From Clostridia bacterium (GTDB lineage Bacteria > Bacillota > Clostridia > Oscillospirales > CAG-272): 16,190 bases of DNA. Made by a program: the position numbers and the translations under genes. Under the pieces are notes generated by a model. The model was not told where the DNA came from and searched no databases. It saw only the letters and a program-made list of their open reading frames with translations. Each line of letters opens with the position of its first letter. Position 1 is the stretch's first letter. Positions 6,152 through 14,349 of the stretch are shown one piece after another. The stretch is taken from the NCBI GenBank assembly GCA_900769475.1, contig CAAGGQ010000051.1:1-16190 (forward strand), read 5' to 3'.

Positions 6152-7102
6152 TTATAGTGCGATCACCCATTGGGCAAGGAGCATGACCACAGGGAGAGTT
6201 GCAGTACAAAAGATGGATGTCATTCCCACGGTTTGAGAAGCGTAGCCCGGCTCAATGTCGTAGAGCTCGGCAAGCATGGTCACACTGGCCGCGCAGGGAA
6301 CCGCCGTCATGGCGGTAGCCAGCTGGATCAGTATGGGGGAGAGTCCGCACAGCTTTGCCAGCACGCAAACGCCCACGGGCATTAGGATCAGCTTGAGCAG
6401 GGAATGGAGATAGAGCTTCCAGTTGGAAAACATCTGCTTCAGGGAAATGGTAGCCAACAGGGCGCCGGTCACCAGCACCGAAATGGGAGTGCAGAGGCTT
6501 CCCAGGTATCCCATAAAGTTGCCTACGAAATCGGGCAACACGAACAGGGGCTTGAGGAGATAGAGCACCACGCCAATGGCGCAGGGCACTGTTCCAAAGT
6601 TGAGCAGGATCTTTTTGGGGGTCAGGCGGATATCCTCCCGGTCCCGGGCAAAGATCAGAATTCCCCAGGTCCAGAAGAAGAGGTGGAAGCTGATCACAAA
6701 GAAGGCACCGAGGAAGCTACCCACACCCTCTCCCAGTAGGGAGTCCAGAATGGGGAATCCGATAAAGCCGCAGTTGCCAAAGACCAGAGAGAACTCAAAG
6801 ATCTTGGCTTTATCGGGATTGCGCTTGACCATGCGGCAGAGCCAAAAGGCACCAACCGCCACAACGGCGTGAAGAACGAAGCCGAGAAGGGTGACCTTCC
6901 ACGCCAGATCCAGGTTTTCCTTGGAGTATTCGGCGTTGTTCAGGGAGGCTACGATGAGCATGGGCTGTCCTACAGAGAGGATCAGCTTGGAGAGGCGCTT
7001 GGAGGCAGCGGTGTCGATCACTCCGGTCTTGCGGCAAAAATATCCGCAGATCAGGAGCAAAAACAGCGTTAGAATGATGGAGAGAAGTGCTTGAAAATTC
7101 AT
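6152..7102 (-). CDS. AEC (auxin efflux carrier) family membrane transporter
   Basis: This 316-residue integral membrane protein belongs to the AEC family of the BART superfamily, which in bacteria moves small organic anions such as malate or malonate. The chain is a run of about ten hydrophobic segments. It opens MNFQALLSIILTLFLLLICGYF, with the typical SKLILSVGQPMLIVASL in the second repeat unit, FGNCGFIGFPIL mid-chain, and MTAVPCAASVTMLAELY with a final helix near the end. I chose the ATG at 7102 because it overlaps the stop of the glycosylase gene (ATGA) and matches the usual family N-terminus; an in-frame ATG at 7123 would add seven polar residues. It is the last gene before the operon terminator. 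The substrate is unknown. Confidence 0.9.
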   Translation of the reverse strand: MNFQALLSIILTLFLLLICGYFCRKTGVIDTAASKRLSKLILSVGQPMLIVASLNNAEYSKENLDLAWKVTLLGFVLHAVVAVGAFWLCRMVKRNPDKAKIFEFSLVFGNCGFIGFPILDSLLGEGVGSFLGAFFVISFHLFFWTWGILIFARDREDIRLTPKKILLNFGTVPCAIGVVLYLLKPLFVLPDFVGNFMGYLGSLCTPISVLVTGALLATISLKQMFSNWKLYLHSLLKLILMPVGVCVLAKLCGLSPILIQLATAMTAVPCAASVTMLAELYDIEPGYASQTVGMTSIFCTATLPVVMLLAQWVIAL

Positions 7103-7671
7103 GAGTTGCCGTTGTCCGTCCATTCATCCAATTTTTGCTTGATGCGCTTCATATCCTCCAGCATATCCTCTTTTTTGCGAGGATCGCGTAACAGCGCGGC
7201 GGGGTGATAAACGGCGGTCATCAAAAAGCTGCCCTTTTCAAACCATTGCCCGTGCTCTTTGGTGATCTTGAAGTCGGGCTTAATCAGCTTCATGGCCGAG
7301 ATGCGTCCCAGGCACACGATGATCTTGGGGCGGATCAGGCGCACCTGCTCCCGTAGGTAGCCAATGCAAGCCTCCTCCTCCTCGGGAAGGGGATCCCGGT
7401 TCTTGGGAGGGCGGCATTTTAAAATGTTGGCGATGTAAACGTCCTTGCGGTCGATGTCTACCGCATAAAGAAATTTATCCAGCAGCTGGCCGGCGCGTCC
7501 CACAAAGGGGACGCCCGAGAGATCCTCCTGTTCGCCGGGGGCCTCCCCAACGAACATCAGATCGGCCTCGGGATTGCCCACCCCAAACACGCAGTGGGTG
7601 CGGGTTTGGGCAAGGGCACATTTCTCACAACCCGTGCAGGTTGTTTTTAAAGATTCAAGGGTTTGTTCCAT
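7099..7671 (-). CDS. Family 4 (4Fe-4S) uracil-DNA glycosylase
   Basis: This 190-residue enzyme removes uracil from DNA as the first step of base excision repair. Cys12, Cys15, Cys86 and Cys102 fit the four iron-sulfur ligands of family 4 enzymes. The uracil-binding motif is GEAPGEQED (42-50), followed by GVPFVGRAGQLLD. ANILKCRPPKNRDP and the C-terminal HPAAL motif (156-160) complete the set. I chose the start at 7671: CAGGAG lies just upstream and the family similarity begins there, while in-frame sequence further upstream overlaps the PHP gene in another frame. The gap to the upstream PHP gene is 17 bases, and the stop overlaps the transporter start. Family membership is clear. Similarity to a phage polymerase fragment often gives these genes a misleading name. 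Confidence 0.95.
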   Translation of the reverse strand: MEQTLESLKTTCTGCEKCALAQTRTHCVFGVGNPEADLMFVGEAPGEQEDLSGVPFVGRAGQLLDKFLYAVDIDRKDVYIANILKCRPPKNRDPLPEEEEACIGYLREQVRLIRPKIIVCLGRISAMKLIKPDFKITKEHGQWFEKGSFLMTAVYHPAALLRDPRKKEDMLEDMKRIKQKLDEWTDNGNS

Positions 7672-7688
7672 GGAGAACTCCTGTTTTG

Positions 7689-8396
7689 TCAATATTTTGC
7701 GGGCATGGTGGTCATGCCGTCCCGCTGGGCGGCGGGGCCTTCGCAAATCAGGGAATAGTCCCCACTGCGCAGGACCGCCTTCAGCTGTGCCAGATCGGTG
7801 ATGGGGACATCGGTCAGAATGCCTCCGGTAATGATATAGCGACCGCCGTGAAAATCGCTTCCGGATGTGCGCAAGAGTCCAAAGCTTTTTGCCCATTCGT
7901 CGGCAAAGTGATTGCGGGAATCGGTGTGAGGCGTTCCGTTGAAAACCTCAATGCCGTCAAGTAGCTTGGTGTCCATCACGGTCATGCCCGTGCGGAAAGG
8001 ATGGGCTTGTACAAAAACAACATCGTTTTCTCTTGCCAACCTCGAAAGCTGCTTTGCGGAGAGACGATGCAGGTTGGGGTTTTCAATCAAGAATTCCTCG
8101 GTTGCGCCAAAGAGAAGATAGTCGTTGTGATTTTGATAGCAGCGCACCTCGGCGCCGGAAAGCACTGTCAAGCGGTCACCGACGTATACTCTCATGCGGC
8201 GAATGCCGCCCAGGTAGGCTTCAATGCGTTCTTCCCAGGGGCCCCTCCCGTCAAAGATATATTCGGCGTAATGATTGGTTACTACCACCGTGGAATACCC
8301 GGCGGCAATATACTGCTCGGCCACCTCCTCGGGGCTCATTTTGGCGCAACGGCTCACGTCCGAGGTATGGGCATGCAGTTCGGTTTTGTATTGCAT
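7689..8396 (-). CDS. PHP-domain metal-dependent phosphoesterase, copy 1
   Basis: This 235-residue protein has a PHP (polymerase and histidinol phosphatase) fold, a trinuclear metal hydrolase that cleaves phosphate esters. Visible metal-ligand motifs are His8-Ala-His10, His42 in VTNHY, Glu83 in GAEVR, His132 in QAHPF, and Asp181/His183 in SGSDFH. The set is complete, so it should be active. The substrate is unknown; histidinol phosphate, nucleotides and sugar phosphates are family options. It is a clear paralog of the upstream neighbour, sharing MQYKTELHAHT at the start and MPAKY at the end. Its ribosome binding site is weak (GGAAAG, well spaced from the ATG), so expression may depend on coupling to the upstream gene, 24 bases away. 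Confidence 0.88.
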   Translation of the reverse strand: MQYKTELHAHTSDVSRCAKMSPEEVAEQYIAAGYSTVVVTNHYAEYIFDGRGPWEERIEAYLGGIRRMRVYVGDRLTVLSGAEVRCYQNHNDYLLFGATEEFLIENPNLHRLSAKQLSRLARENDVVFVQAHPFRTGMTVMDTKLLDGIEVFNGTPHTDSRNHFADEWAKSFGLLRTSGSDFHGGRYIITGGILTDVPITDLAQLKAVLRSGDYSLICEGPAAQRDGMTTMPAKY

Positions 8397-8420
8397 AGTG
8401 TTGTTCTGTTCTTTCCGATC

Positions 8421-9131
8421 TTAGTATTTTGCGGGCATGTTTGTCATGCCGTCCAGCATGGCTGCGGGGCCCGAGCAGATCAGCTCACAATTTCCGCTTC
8501 TCAAGGTTTCTACCAGTTGCTCCATGGTGGTCACAGGGGCATCGGTCAGGATCCCTCCCGACTCCACCGAGCTGACGTGATGAAAATCGCTTCCCGAGGT
8601 ACGCAACAGGCCGTAGCGACGGGCGAGAGCATCGGCCAGCTGATTTCTGGAATCGTGGCCGGGGTGTCCGTTGAAGACCTCGATACCGTCCAGATATTTG
8701 GGAGGCATCACAGTCATGCGGTTGCGGAAGGGGTGCGCCTGAATGAGCAAAAAGCCCATTTTGCGGGAAAGTGCGGAGAAGCTTTTTAATGTCATTTTGT
8801 GAAGGTCGGGATATTCTCGTAAAAACGCCTCGGTCATGCCAAACACCAGATAATCGTTGAAGTTTTCGGTAAAGCGAAGCTCACAGCCAAGGAGAATGTT
8901 CAATCGGTCGCCTGCGTAGTCCTTCATGGCGTGATAAGCCGAGAGATAGTGCCCAATCTTCTCTTCCCAGGTTTCCCCCGCGTTGTCGATGACGTAGTCA
9001 CAATAGTGATTGGTGAGCACCAGAGTGGTGTAGCCTGCGGCGATATAACGCTCGGTCACCTCCGCCACAGTGAGGTCAGCGCAGGGGCTGACCTCACAGG
9101 TGTGGGCATGCAATTCGGTTTTGTATTGCAT
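8421..9131 (-). CDS. PHP-domain metal-dependent phosphoesterase, copy 2
   Basis: This 236-residue PHP-fold hydrolase is the tandem paralog of the next gene in the operon. The metal-ligand motifs are all kept: His8/His10 (HAHT), His42 (LTNHY), Glu84 (GCELR), His133 (QAHPF) and Asp182/His184 (SGSDFH). Differences from the other copy concentrate in the stretches around residues 45-75 and 185-192, where substrate contacts may lie. The start at 9131 is three bases after the gpmI stop, and the sequence before it has no strong ribosome binding site, so translation probably follows on from gpmI. There is no polymerase domain, so this is a free-standing phosphoesterase. The substrate is unknown. Confidence 0.88.
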   Translation of the reverse strand: MQYKTELHAHTCEVSPCADLTVAEVTERYIAAGYTTLVLTNHYCDYVIDNAGETWEEKIGHYLSAYHAMKDYAGDRLNILLGCELRFTENFNDYLVFGMTEAFLREYPDLHKMTLKSFSALSRKMGFLLIQAHPFRNRMTVMPPKYLDGIEVFNGHPGHDSRNQLADALARRYGLLRTSGSDFHHVSSVESGGILTDAPVTTMEQLVETLRSGNCELICSGPAAMLDGMTNMPAKY

Positions 9132-9134
9132 AGA

Positions 9135-10796
9135 TTATTTTTCTTCAATGATGGATTCGTCCCACATCTCGGGAGCGGCGTAGCCCATCATGTTCACGGT
9201 GGTGGCGGCCAGGTTGGAAAGGCCGAAGCTGCCATCTGCCTTTACGGTGTAGTGATCCTTGGCATCCGTGTTATCGTAGATGATGCAGGGAACGGGGTTG
9301 AGAGTGTGGCTGGTCTTTGCCTTGTAGTTACCGTTCTTATCGGCCTTGGGCAGCCCCGACTTCTTATCCATTTCGTACATTTCGTCGGCGTTGCCGTGGT
9401 CGGCGGTGATCAGCGCTACGCCGCCCAGAGCGTCTACCACGGGCAGAATTCTGCCAAGCTGAAGGTCAAGCGCCTCCATGGAGCAGCGCGTTGCGGCCAG
9501 GGAACCGGTGTGACCAACCATATCGCCGTTGGGGAAGTTGACGCGCAGATACTTGTACTTGCCGCTCTGCAGGCACTCGATGAGCTTATCGGTGATCTCG
9601 GCGCACTTCATCCAGGGGCGCTGCTCGAAGGGAACCACGTCGGAGGGGATCTCAATGTAGGTCTCCAGCTCCTCGTTGAACTTGCCCGACTTGTTGCCGT
9701 TCCAGAAGTAGGTCACGTGGCCGTATTTTTGGGTCTCGGAGATGGCCAGAACCGGGATGCCGGTGTTTGCCATGTATTCGCTCATGGTGTTGGTGATCTC
9801 GGGAGGAGATACCAGGTACTTGTTGGGAATGTGCAGGTCGCCGTCGTACTCCAGCATGCCGGCGTAAACCACCTTGGGAACGCGCACGCGGTCGAACTTG
9901 TCAAAGGCTCCCTCGGGAGCGTCAAAGGTCTTGGAGATCTCAATGGAGCGGTCACCGCGGAAATTGAAGAAGATCACGCTGTCGCCGTCCTCTACGGTGC
10001 CCACGGGCTTGCCGTTCTCGGCGATTACGAAGGCGGGGAGATCCTGGTCGATGACCTTCAGCTCTGCGCGGTAGGTCTCCACGGCCTCGGCCGCAGACGC
10101 GAACTGTCTGCCGTTGCCCAGCACGTGGGTGTTCCAGCCGGCTTCGACCATAGCCCAGTTCGCCTCGTAGCGGTCCATAGTAATGGTCATACGTCCGCCG
10201 CCCGATGCAATCTTGGCGTCAAAGGAGGCGTCGTTCAATTCAGCCAGGAAGGCTTCAAAGGGATTGATATAGTCCAGCGCCGAGGTCTCGCCAACGTCAC
10301 GGCCGTCCAGCAGGATGTGTACGCGAACCTTGGCAATGCCTTCTGCCTTGGCCTGCTTAATCATGGCCTTGAGGTGATCGATGTGGGAGTGCACGTTACC
10401 GTCGGAGAAGAGCCCCAGGAAGTGCAGGGTGGAGGCGTTGCTCTTTACGTTGGCGGTCAGCTCCTGCCAGGTAGCGGAGGCAAACATCTTGCCGCTTTCA
10501 ATGGAGTTGGATACCAGCTTGGCACCCTGGGCAAATACCTGACCGGCACCAAGGGCGTTGTGGCCTACCTCGCTGTTGCCCATATCGTCGTCGGAGGGAA
10601 GTCCAACGGCGGTTCCGTGGGCCTTGAGGGGAACCATGGGATAGTTCTTCAGCAGGGCGTCCAGGTTGGGGGTGTAGGCGCCTGCTACTGCGTTGGATAC
10701 GGTATCGGGGGCAAGACCCACGCCATCCATAACGATGGTCAGTACGGGACCCTTTACTCCCTGGAATTGCTCAAGCTTTTTCAGTGTTTTGTTCAT
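9135..10796 (-). CDS. gpmI: 2,3-bisphosphoglycerate-independent phosphoglycerate mutase
   Basis: This 553-residue cytosolic enzyme interconverts 3- and 2-phosphoglycerate in glycolysis and gluconeogenesis. It is an alkaline-phosphatase-superfamily enzyme with two metal ions, usually Mn. TIVMDGVG at about 20-27 carries the first metal Asp (24), and the active serine is Ser75 in MGNSEVGHNA. LLDGRDVGETSA, SGGGRMTITMDRYEANW and FFNFRGDRSIEI are typical substrate-binding blocks, and VNFPNGDMVGHTGS and LITADHGNADEM hold the later metal ligands. It is longer than the common bacterial form (about 510) because of extra segments such as residues near SGLPKADKNGNY, resembling the long form. The start at 10796 has GGAGG 11 bases upstream. 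The mRNA leader can form a hairpin at 10819-10845. It is the first gene of the operon. Confidence 0.96.
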   Translation of the reverse strand: MNKTLKKLEQFQGVKGPVLTIVMDGVGLAPDTVSNAVAGAYTPNLDALLKNYPMVPLKAHGTAVGLPSDDDMGNSEVGHNALGAGQVFAQGAKLVSNSIESGKMFASATWQELTANVKSNASTLHFLGLFSDGNVHSHIDHLKAMIKQAKAEGIAKVRVHILLDGRDVGETSALDYINPFEAFLAELNDASFDAKIASGGGRMTITMDRYEANWAMVEAGWNTHVLGNGRQFASAAEAVETYRAELKVIDQDLPAFVIAENGKPVGTVEDGDSVIFFNFRGDRSIEISKTFDAPEGAFDKFDRVRVPKVVYAGMLEYDGDLHIPNKYLVSPPEITNTMSEYMANTGIPVLAISETQKYGHVTYFWNGNKSGKFNEELETYIEIPSDVVPFEQRPWMKCAEITDKLIECLQSGKYKYLRVNFPNGDMVGHTGSLAATRCSMEALDLQLGRILPVVDALGGVALITADHGNADEMYEMDKKSGLPKADKNGNYKAKTSHTLNPVPCIIYDNTDAKDHYTVKADGSFGLSNLAATTVNMMGYAAPEMWDESIIEEK

Positions 10797-10863
10797 CTTT
10801 TTGTTTCCTCCGTTGTTCGGCTTCTTCGCTAAAACGAAAAAAGCCCAAATTTTCACATCTACT

Positions 10864-10891
10864 ATTATACCCAAAATACGGAGAATTGCAA
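10864..10891 (-). promoter_or_regulatory. Promoter of the gpmI operon
   Basis: On the minus strand, TTGCAA (10886-10891) and TATAAT (10864-10869) are separated by 16 bases. It lies about 68 bases before the gpmI start. It is the only strong promoter I see for the five-gene operon. Confidence 0.8.
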
Positions 10892-11023
10892 GGGGATTTT
10901 TGCATTTTCTCCATTTTTTTATATTTAGCATAAAAGAAAGGAGAGGGAATTTAGGAAAATGGTTAAGTTTGTCAAGGAGAGTTTATATTTTTTGTATTTT
11001 TTTAAATTAGTTCCAAAATGACC

Positions 11024-11053
11024 TTGACTTTTTACCGCTCTGTGTGATAAAAT
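11024..11053 (+). promoter_or_regulatory. Promoter of solute-binding lipoprotein gene 1
   Basis: TTGACT (11024-11029) and TAAAAT (11048-11053) are separated by 18 bases. An AAAGGAG ribosome binding site follows at about 11072-11078, before the start at 11087. Confidence 0.75.
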
Positions 11054-11086
11054 AAGATACCAAAAAAAGAAAAAAGGAGAATTTTT

Positions 11087-12598
11087 ATGAGAAAGACAAC
11101 TGCATGGATTCGCGTTGCGGTTCTTTTCCTGGCTCTCTGCATGGCGACCTGCGTGTTTGCCGCTTGCACGACCGCGGGCACCAATCCCCAGGCCTCCGGA
11201 GGAGAAGCAAACGGAACGAATCCCCCCGTGACCACCGAGGATCTGTACGATGCAAACGGTAAGCTGAAGGATACGCTTCCCGAGGATCTGAACTTTGACC
11301 GCACCTATAAGGTTCTGGCCGTTTCCGGACAGAAGAGTCACTTCTATGCAACCGAAGAGGATACCGACAACGTAAAGCGTGCCGTGTATCAGAGAAACCT
11401 GACCGTTGAGGACCGCCTGGGCATCGAGATCGAGTGGGATTTTGTTGCCGGATCGGCAAACAACAAGGAGATCAATGCCTTTGTTCAAAAGGCCGAGAGC
11501 GATTATCAATCCTCCGGTGAGTACGATAGCGTGATTTCCTACAACTTGGTTCCTTACATTCTTGCCAACCGCGGCTATTGCGTAAACCTGGCAGATACCG
11601 AGTACATCGATCTGACCGGCCCCTGGTGGCCTTCGGTATTCATGGACCGTTTGCTGTACAAGAACCAGATCTTTGCTTTGGTCAACAGCTGTGGCTACGG
11701 TACCCTGACCAACATGACCGCCATCTATTTCAACAACGATCTGATCGATGCCAAGGGCATTCGCAGCCCCTACGAGCTGGTTGCCTCCAACGAGTGGCAC
11801 GCCGGAACCCTGAAGGAGCTGATCCGTGATACCTACGAGGATCTCAACGCCGATGGCAGACAGGATGCTACCGACCTTTACGGTCTGTGCACCTCCACCA
11901 ACGCCCGTTTGACCTGCTGGTACTACGGCTTTGGCTGCCGCCTGACCGAGATCGGTGCCGATGGTCAGTTGATCCTGACCGCCAACAGCGACCGTCTGAA
12001 CACCGCCATCGATACTATTGTGGATCTGTTCAGCACCAAAGATTCTCTCCTGGTAGACGCTCCCTCTCAGTACACCATGTTTATGGATGAGCGCGCCATC
12101 TTCTATTTGAGCACCTTGACCATTTCCACCAAGATGGTACAGAACGGTCTGGAGATCAACTACGGCGTAGCTCCCATTCCGAAGCTGAACGCCGAGCAGG
12201 ATCAGTACTATACCCACGTTCCCAACACTCACGAGGCATGGTTCATTCTTAGCAGCGCTAAGGACGTGGATTGCTCCTCCGCATTCATTGAGTGCATGGC
12301 TTCCGAGGCTTACCGTCAGGTAAACGACGTCTTCTTTGAATCCAACCTGAAGCTGCGCTATGCTCCCGACGAGCGCCTGGCCGATATGTACGACCTGGTT
12401 CGTGACAGCATCACCTTCGATTTCCTGTACGTTTACAAGCGCATCCTTACCAATGATTGCGATAACTACATTCGTAAGTGCATCGATTCTCCCGCAAGCA
12501 ACAGATGGACCACCACCTGGGCTTCCATCGGCGCTACCGTAACCTCGGATTTCCAGAAGATCCTGGATACCTACGATCTGAGAGACGCTATCAGCTGA
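11087..12598 (+). CDS. Extracellular solute-binding lipoprotein, array copy 1
   Basis: This 503-residue protein is a periplasmic-binding-fold lipoprotein of the type that delivers substrates, often sugars, to ABC importers, and should be anchored outside the membrane. The signal peptide is MRKTTAWIRV plus a hydrophobic core, and the lipobox VFAAC puts the lipidated Cys at 27. A low-complexity Gly/Thr/Asn linker follows to about residue 50. Typical blocks are NVKRAVYQRNLTVEDRLGIEI, FNNDLIDAKGI and an EF-hand-like loop at 252-263 (DLNADGRQDATD) before LYGL. It shares long identical stretches with the next two genes (for example YIDLTGPWWP). It has its own promoter and terminator, with no permease or ATPase nearby. 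Substrate unknown; the family call rests on fold-level patterns. Confidence 0.85.
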   Translation: MRKTTAWIRVAVLFLALCMATCVFAACTTAGTNPQASGGEANGTNPPVTTEDLYDANGKLKDTLPEDLNFDRTYKVLAVSGQKSHFYATEEDTDNVKRAVYQRNLTVEDRLGIEIEWDFVAGSANNKEINAFVQKAESDYQSSGEYDSVISYNLVPYILANRGYCVNLADTEYIDLTGPWWPSVFMDRLLYKNQIFALVNSCGYGTLTNMTAIYFNNDLIDAKGIRSPYELVASNEWHAGTLKELIRDTYEDLNADGRQDATDLYGLCTSTNARLTCWYYGFGCRLTEIGADGQLILTANSDRLNTAIDTIVDLFSTKDSLLVDAPSQYTMFMDERAIFYLSTLTISTKMVQNGLEINYGVAPIPKLNAEQDQYYTHVPNTHEAWFILSSAKDVDCSSAFIECMASEAYRQVNDVFFESNLKLRYAPDERLADMYDLVRDSITFDFLYVYKRILTNDCDNYIRKCIDSPASNRWTTTWASIGATVTSDFQKILDTYDLRDAIS

Positions 12599-12618
12599 TA
12601 CGCTCCCGAAAAATCGTT

Positions 12619-12651
12619 CTCCCGCAGGCCACCGCCTGCGGGAGTTTTTTT
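12619..12651 (+). terminator. Rho-independent terminator of lipoprotein gene 1
   Basis: CTCCCGCAGGC (12619-12629) pairs perfectly with GCCTGCGGGAG (12634-12644) around CACC and is followed by seven T. It starts 20 bases after the stop. Confidence 0.95.
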
Positions 12652-12688
12652 AGCCAAGAGGGGGAAGAGGGTTTTTTTGAGAAAAATA

Positions 12689-12717
12689 TTGACTTTTCTG
12701 TTTGACTTTGCTATAAT
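12689..12717 (+). promoter_or_regulatory. Promoter of solute-binding lipoprotein gene 2
   Basis: TTGACT (12689-12694) and TATAAT (12712-12717) are separated by 17 bases, a near-perfect sigma-A promoter. A second TTGACT at 12702 is too close to the -10 to act as its -35. Confidence 0.88.
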
Positions 12718-12767
12718 GAACGTAGTGCTTTCCTATCTCAAACAATACTATGAACGGAGGACCTTTT

Positions 12768-14282
12768 ATGAAACGCGCATCTCTTTGGACCCGATGGAGT
12801 GCTTTGGCGCTGTGCATGCTCACCGTGCTCGGCCTGCTGGCCGGATGTACCGGAGCGCCGGCGGGATCCACATCCCAAACCACCGCGGACTCCAAGCTCC
12901 CCCAAGAGGAAACTACCACAGCCAACACCGACGAGAACGGATATTTGAACGATAACCTGCCGGACAATCTGAACTTCCAAGACGAATTCCTTTTCCTGGC
13001 GGCCAACAATCAGAAATGGCACTTCTGGGCCGAGGAATCGGATACCACCAACATTGGCCGTGCCATCTATCTTCGCAATCTGACGGTGGAGGATCGCCTG
13101 GGCGTGGAGCTTTCCTGGAACATGCAGCCCTGCTACTCGACCGCCGAGAAGAACACCTTTGCCAAGATGGTAGAGACCGACATTCAAACCAGCAACGAGT
13201 TTGACGCCGTGGTTTGCTACAATCTGGTACCCTACAGTCTGGCGTACAAGGGCCTTTGCGTCAATCTGGCCAATACCGAATACATTGATCTGACCGGTCC
13301 CTGGTGGCCTGCGGAATTTTTGAATAAGATGCTGTACAAGGATCAGATCTATGCTCTGGTAAACAGCTGTGGCGTAGGTACTCTTGCCAACCTTTCCGGC
13401 GTTTTCTTTAACAACGATCTGCTGGAGGCTAAGGGCATTGAAAGTCCTTACACTCTGGTCAAGGAAAATCGCTGGACCATTGAGACCCTGAAGGGCTTGA
13501 TCAAGGATACCTACGTAGACATGAACAACGACGAGAAGGAAGGCCTGGAGGATATGTACGGCCTGGCCACCTCCTCCGGCGCGCGAATTTCCTGCTGGTA
13601 TTACGGCGCGGGCATTCGCTTCTCCGAGATCGACGGCAACGGTGAGCTTCAGCTCATTGCCAACGACGTGGAGAAAATCTCCGGGGTTGCCGATGCCATC
13701 AACGAGATGTTCAGCACTAGGGATTCCCGTCTGATCACTGAGGATAGCCACGCCATGTTCAAGGAGGAACGGGTGTATTTCTATCTGAGCGTATTCAGTA
13801 TGGTTTCCTCCATCGTCAACAGCGGCGTGGAAATCAATTTTGGTATTGCGCCCAATCCCAAGCTGAACTCCGAGCAGGATCGTTACTATACCCACGTGCC
13901 CAATACCCACGATGCCTGGTTCATTCCTTACGGCGTAGATAACGTGGATTGCTCCTCCGCCGTGATCGAGTGCATGGCCTCGGAGGCATACCGTCAGATC
14001 AACGTGGTGTACTACGAAACCAACCTGCAGATACGCTATGCTCCCGATGACCGTTTGGCGCAGATGTACGATCTGATCCGCGAAAGCATCACCTTTGATT
14101 TCGTTTACATTTACAAGACCGTATTCTCCAAGGATTGCGATATTCAGTTCATCAACTGCATCAAGAATCCCACCTCCAAGCAGTGGGCAACCACCTGGCA
14201 GGAGATCGGCTCCTCGGTAACCTCGGATTTCCAAAAGATCCTGGATACCTACGAGAATCGCGTGGCCTCCGGTGAAACCTGA
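12768..14282 (+). CDS. Extracellular solute-binding lipoprotein, array copy 2
   Basis: This 504-residue paralog of the preceding gene has the same architecture. A signal peptide ends in the lipobox LLAGC (Cys27), then a Thr/Ser-rich linker leads to the binding domains. Shared landmarks include GRAIYLRNLTVEDRLGVEL, YIDLTGPWWP, ALVNSCGVGTLANLS, YTHVPNTHDAWFIP and CSSAVIECMASEAYRQ. It is closer to copy 3 than to copy 1 by eye. The EF-hand-like loop at 251-262 reads DMNNDEKEGLED, with the central Gly and the ninth-position Asp lost, so calcium binding there is doubtful. I chose the ATG at 12768 because GGAGG lies seven bases before it; the in-frame ATG at 12750 lacks a site. Substrate and partner permease are unknown. 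Confidence 0.85.
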   Translation: MKRASLWTRWSALALCMLTVLGLLAGCTGAPAGSTSQTTADSKLPQEETTTANTDENGYLNDNLPDNLNFQDEFLFLAANNQKWHFWAEESDTTNIGRAIYLRNLTVEDRLGVELSWNMQPCYSTAEKNTFAKMVETDIQTSNEFDAVVCYNLVPYSLAYKGLCVNLANTEYIDLTGPWWPAEFLNKMLYKDQIYALVNSCGVGTLANLSGVFFNNDLLEAKGIESPYTLVKENRWTIETLKGLIKDTYVDMNNDEKEGLEDMYGLATSSGARISCWYYGAGIRFSEIDGNGELQLIANDVEKISGVADAINEMFSTRDSRLITEDSHAMFKEERVYFYLSVFSMVSSIVNSGVEINFGIAPNPKLNSEQDRYYTHVPNTHDAWFIPYGVDNVDCSSAVIECMASEAYRQINVVYYETNLQIRYAPDDRLAQMYDLIRESITFDFVYIYKTVFSKDCDIQFINCIKNPTSKQWATTWQEIGSSVTSDFQKILDTYENRVASGET

Positions 14283-14293
14283 TCCATAGCAAT

Positions 14294-14325
14294 CATCCCC
14301 CGCTACGGCGGGGGATGTGTCTTTC
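14294..14325 (+). terminator. Rho-independent terminator of lipoprotein gene 2
   Basis: CATCCCCCGC (14294-14303) pairs perfectly with GCGGGGGATG (14308-14317) around TACG, followed by TGTCTTTCT and, further on, a run of six T. It starts 11 bases after the stop. Confidence 0.85.
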
Positions 14326-14349
14326 TGCGGTACTTTTTTGTCTCGGCTT

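Noticed and set aside
7689..9131. Reading the PHP genes as histidinol phosphatase (hisK) or polymerase fragments
   Set aside because: They share the metal ligands with those families, but the operon has no histidine genes and there is no polymerase domain, so a specific name is not supported.
8931..10832. Plus-strand 633-codon frame opposite gpmI
   Set aside because: It is a shadow of gpmI, rich in Val/Gly/His in the usual antisense pattern, with no domain.
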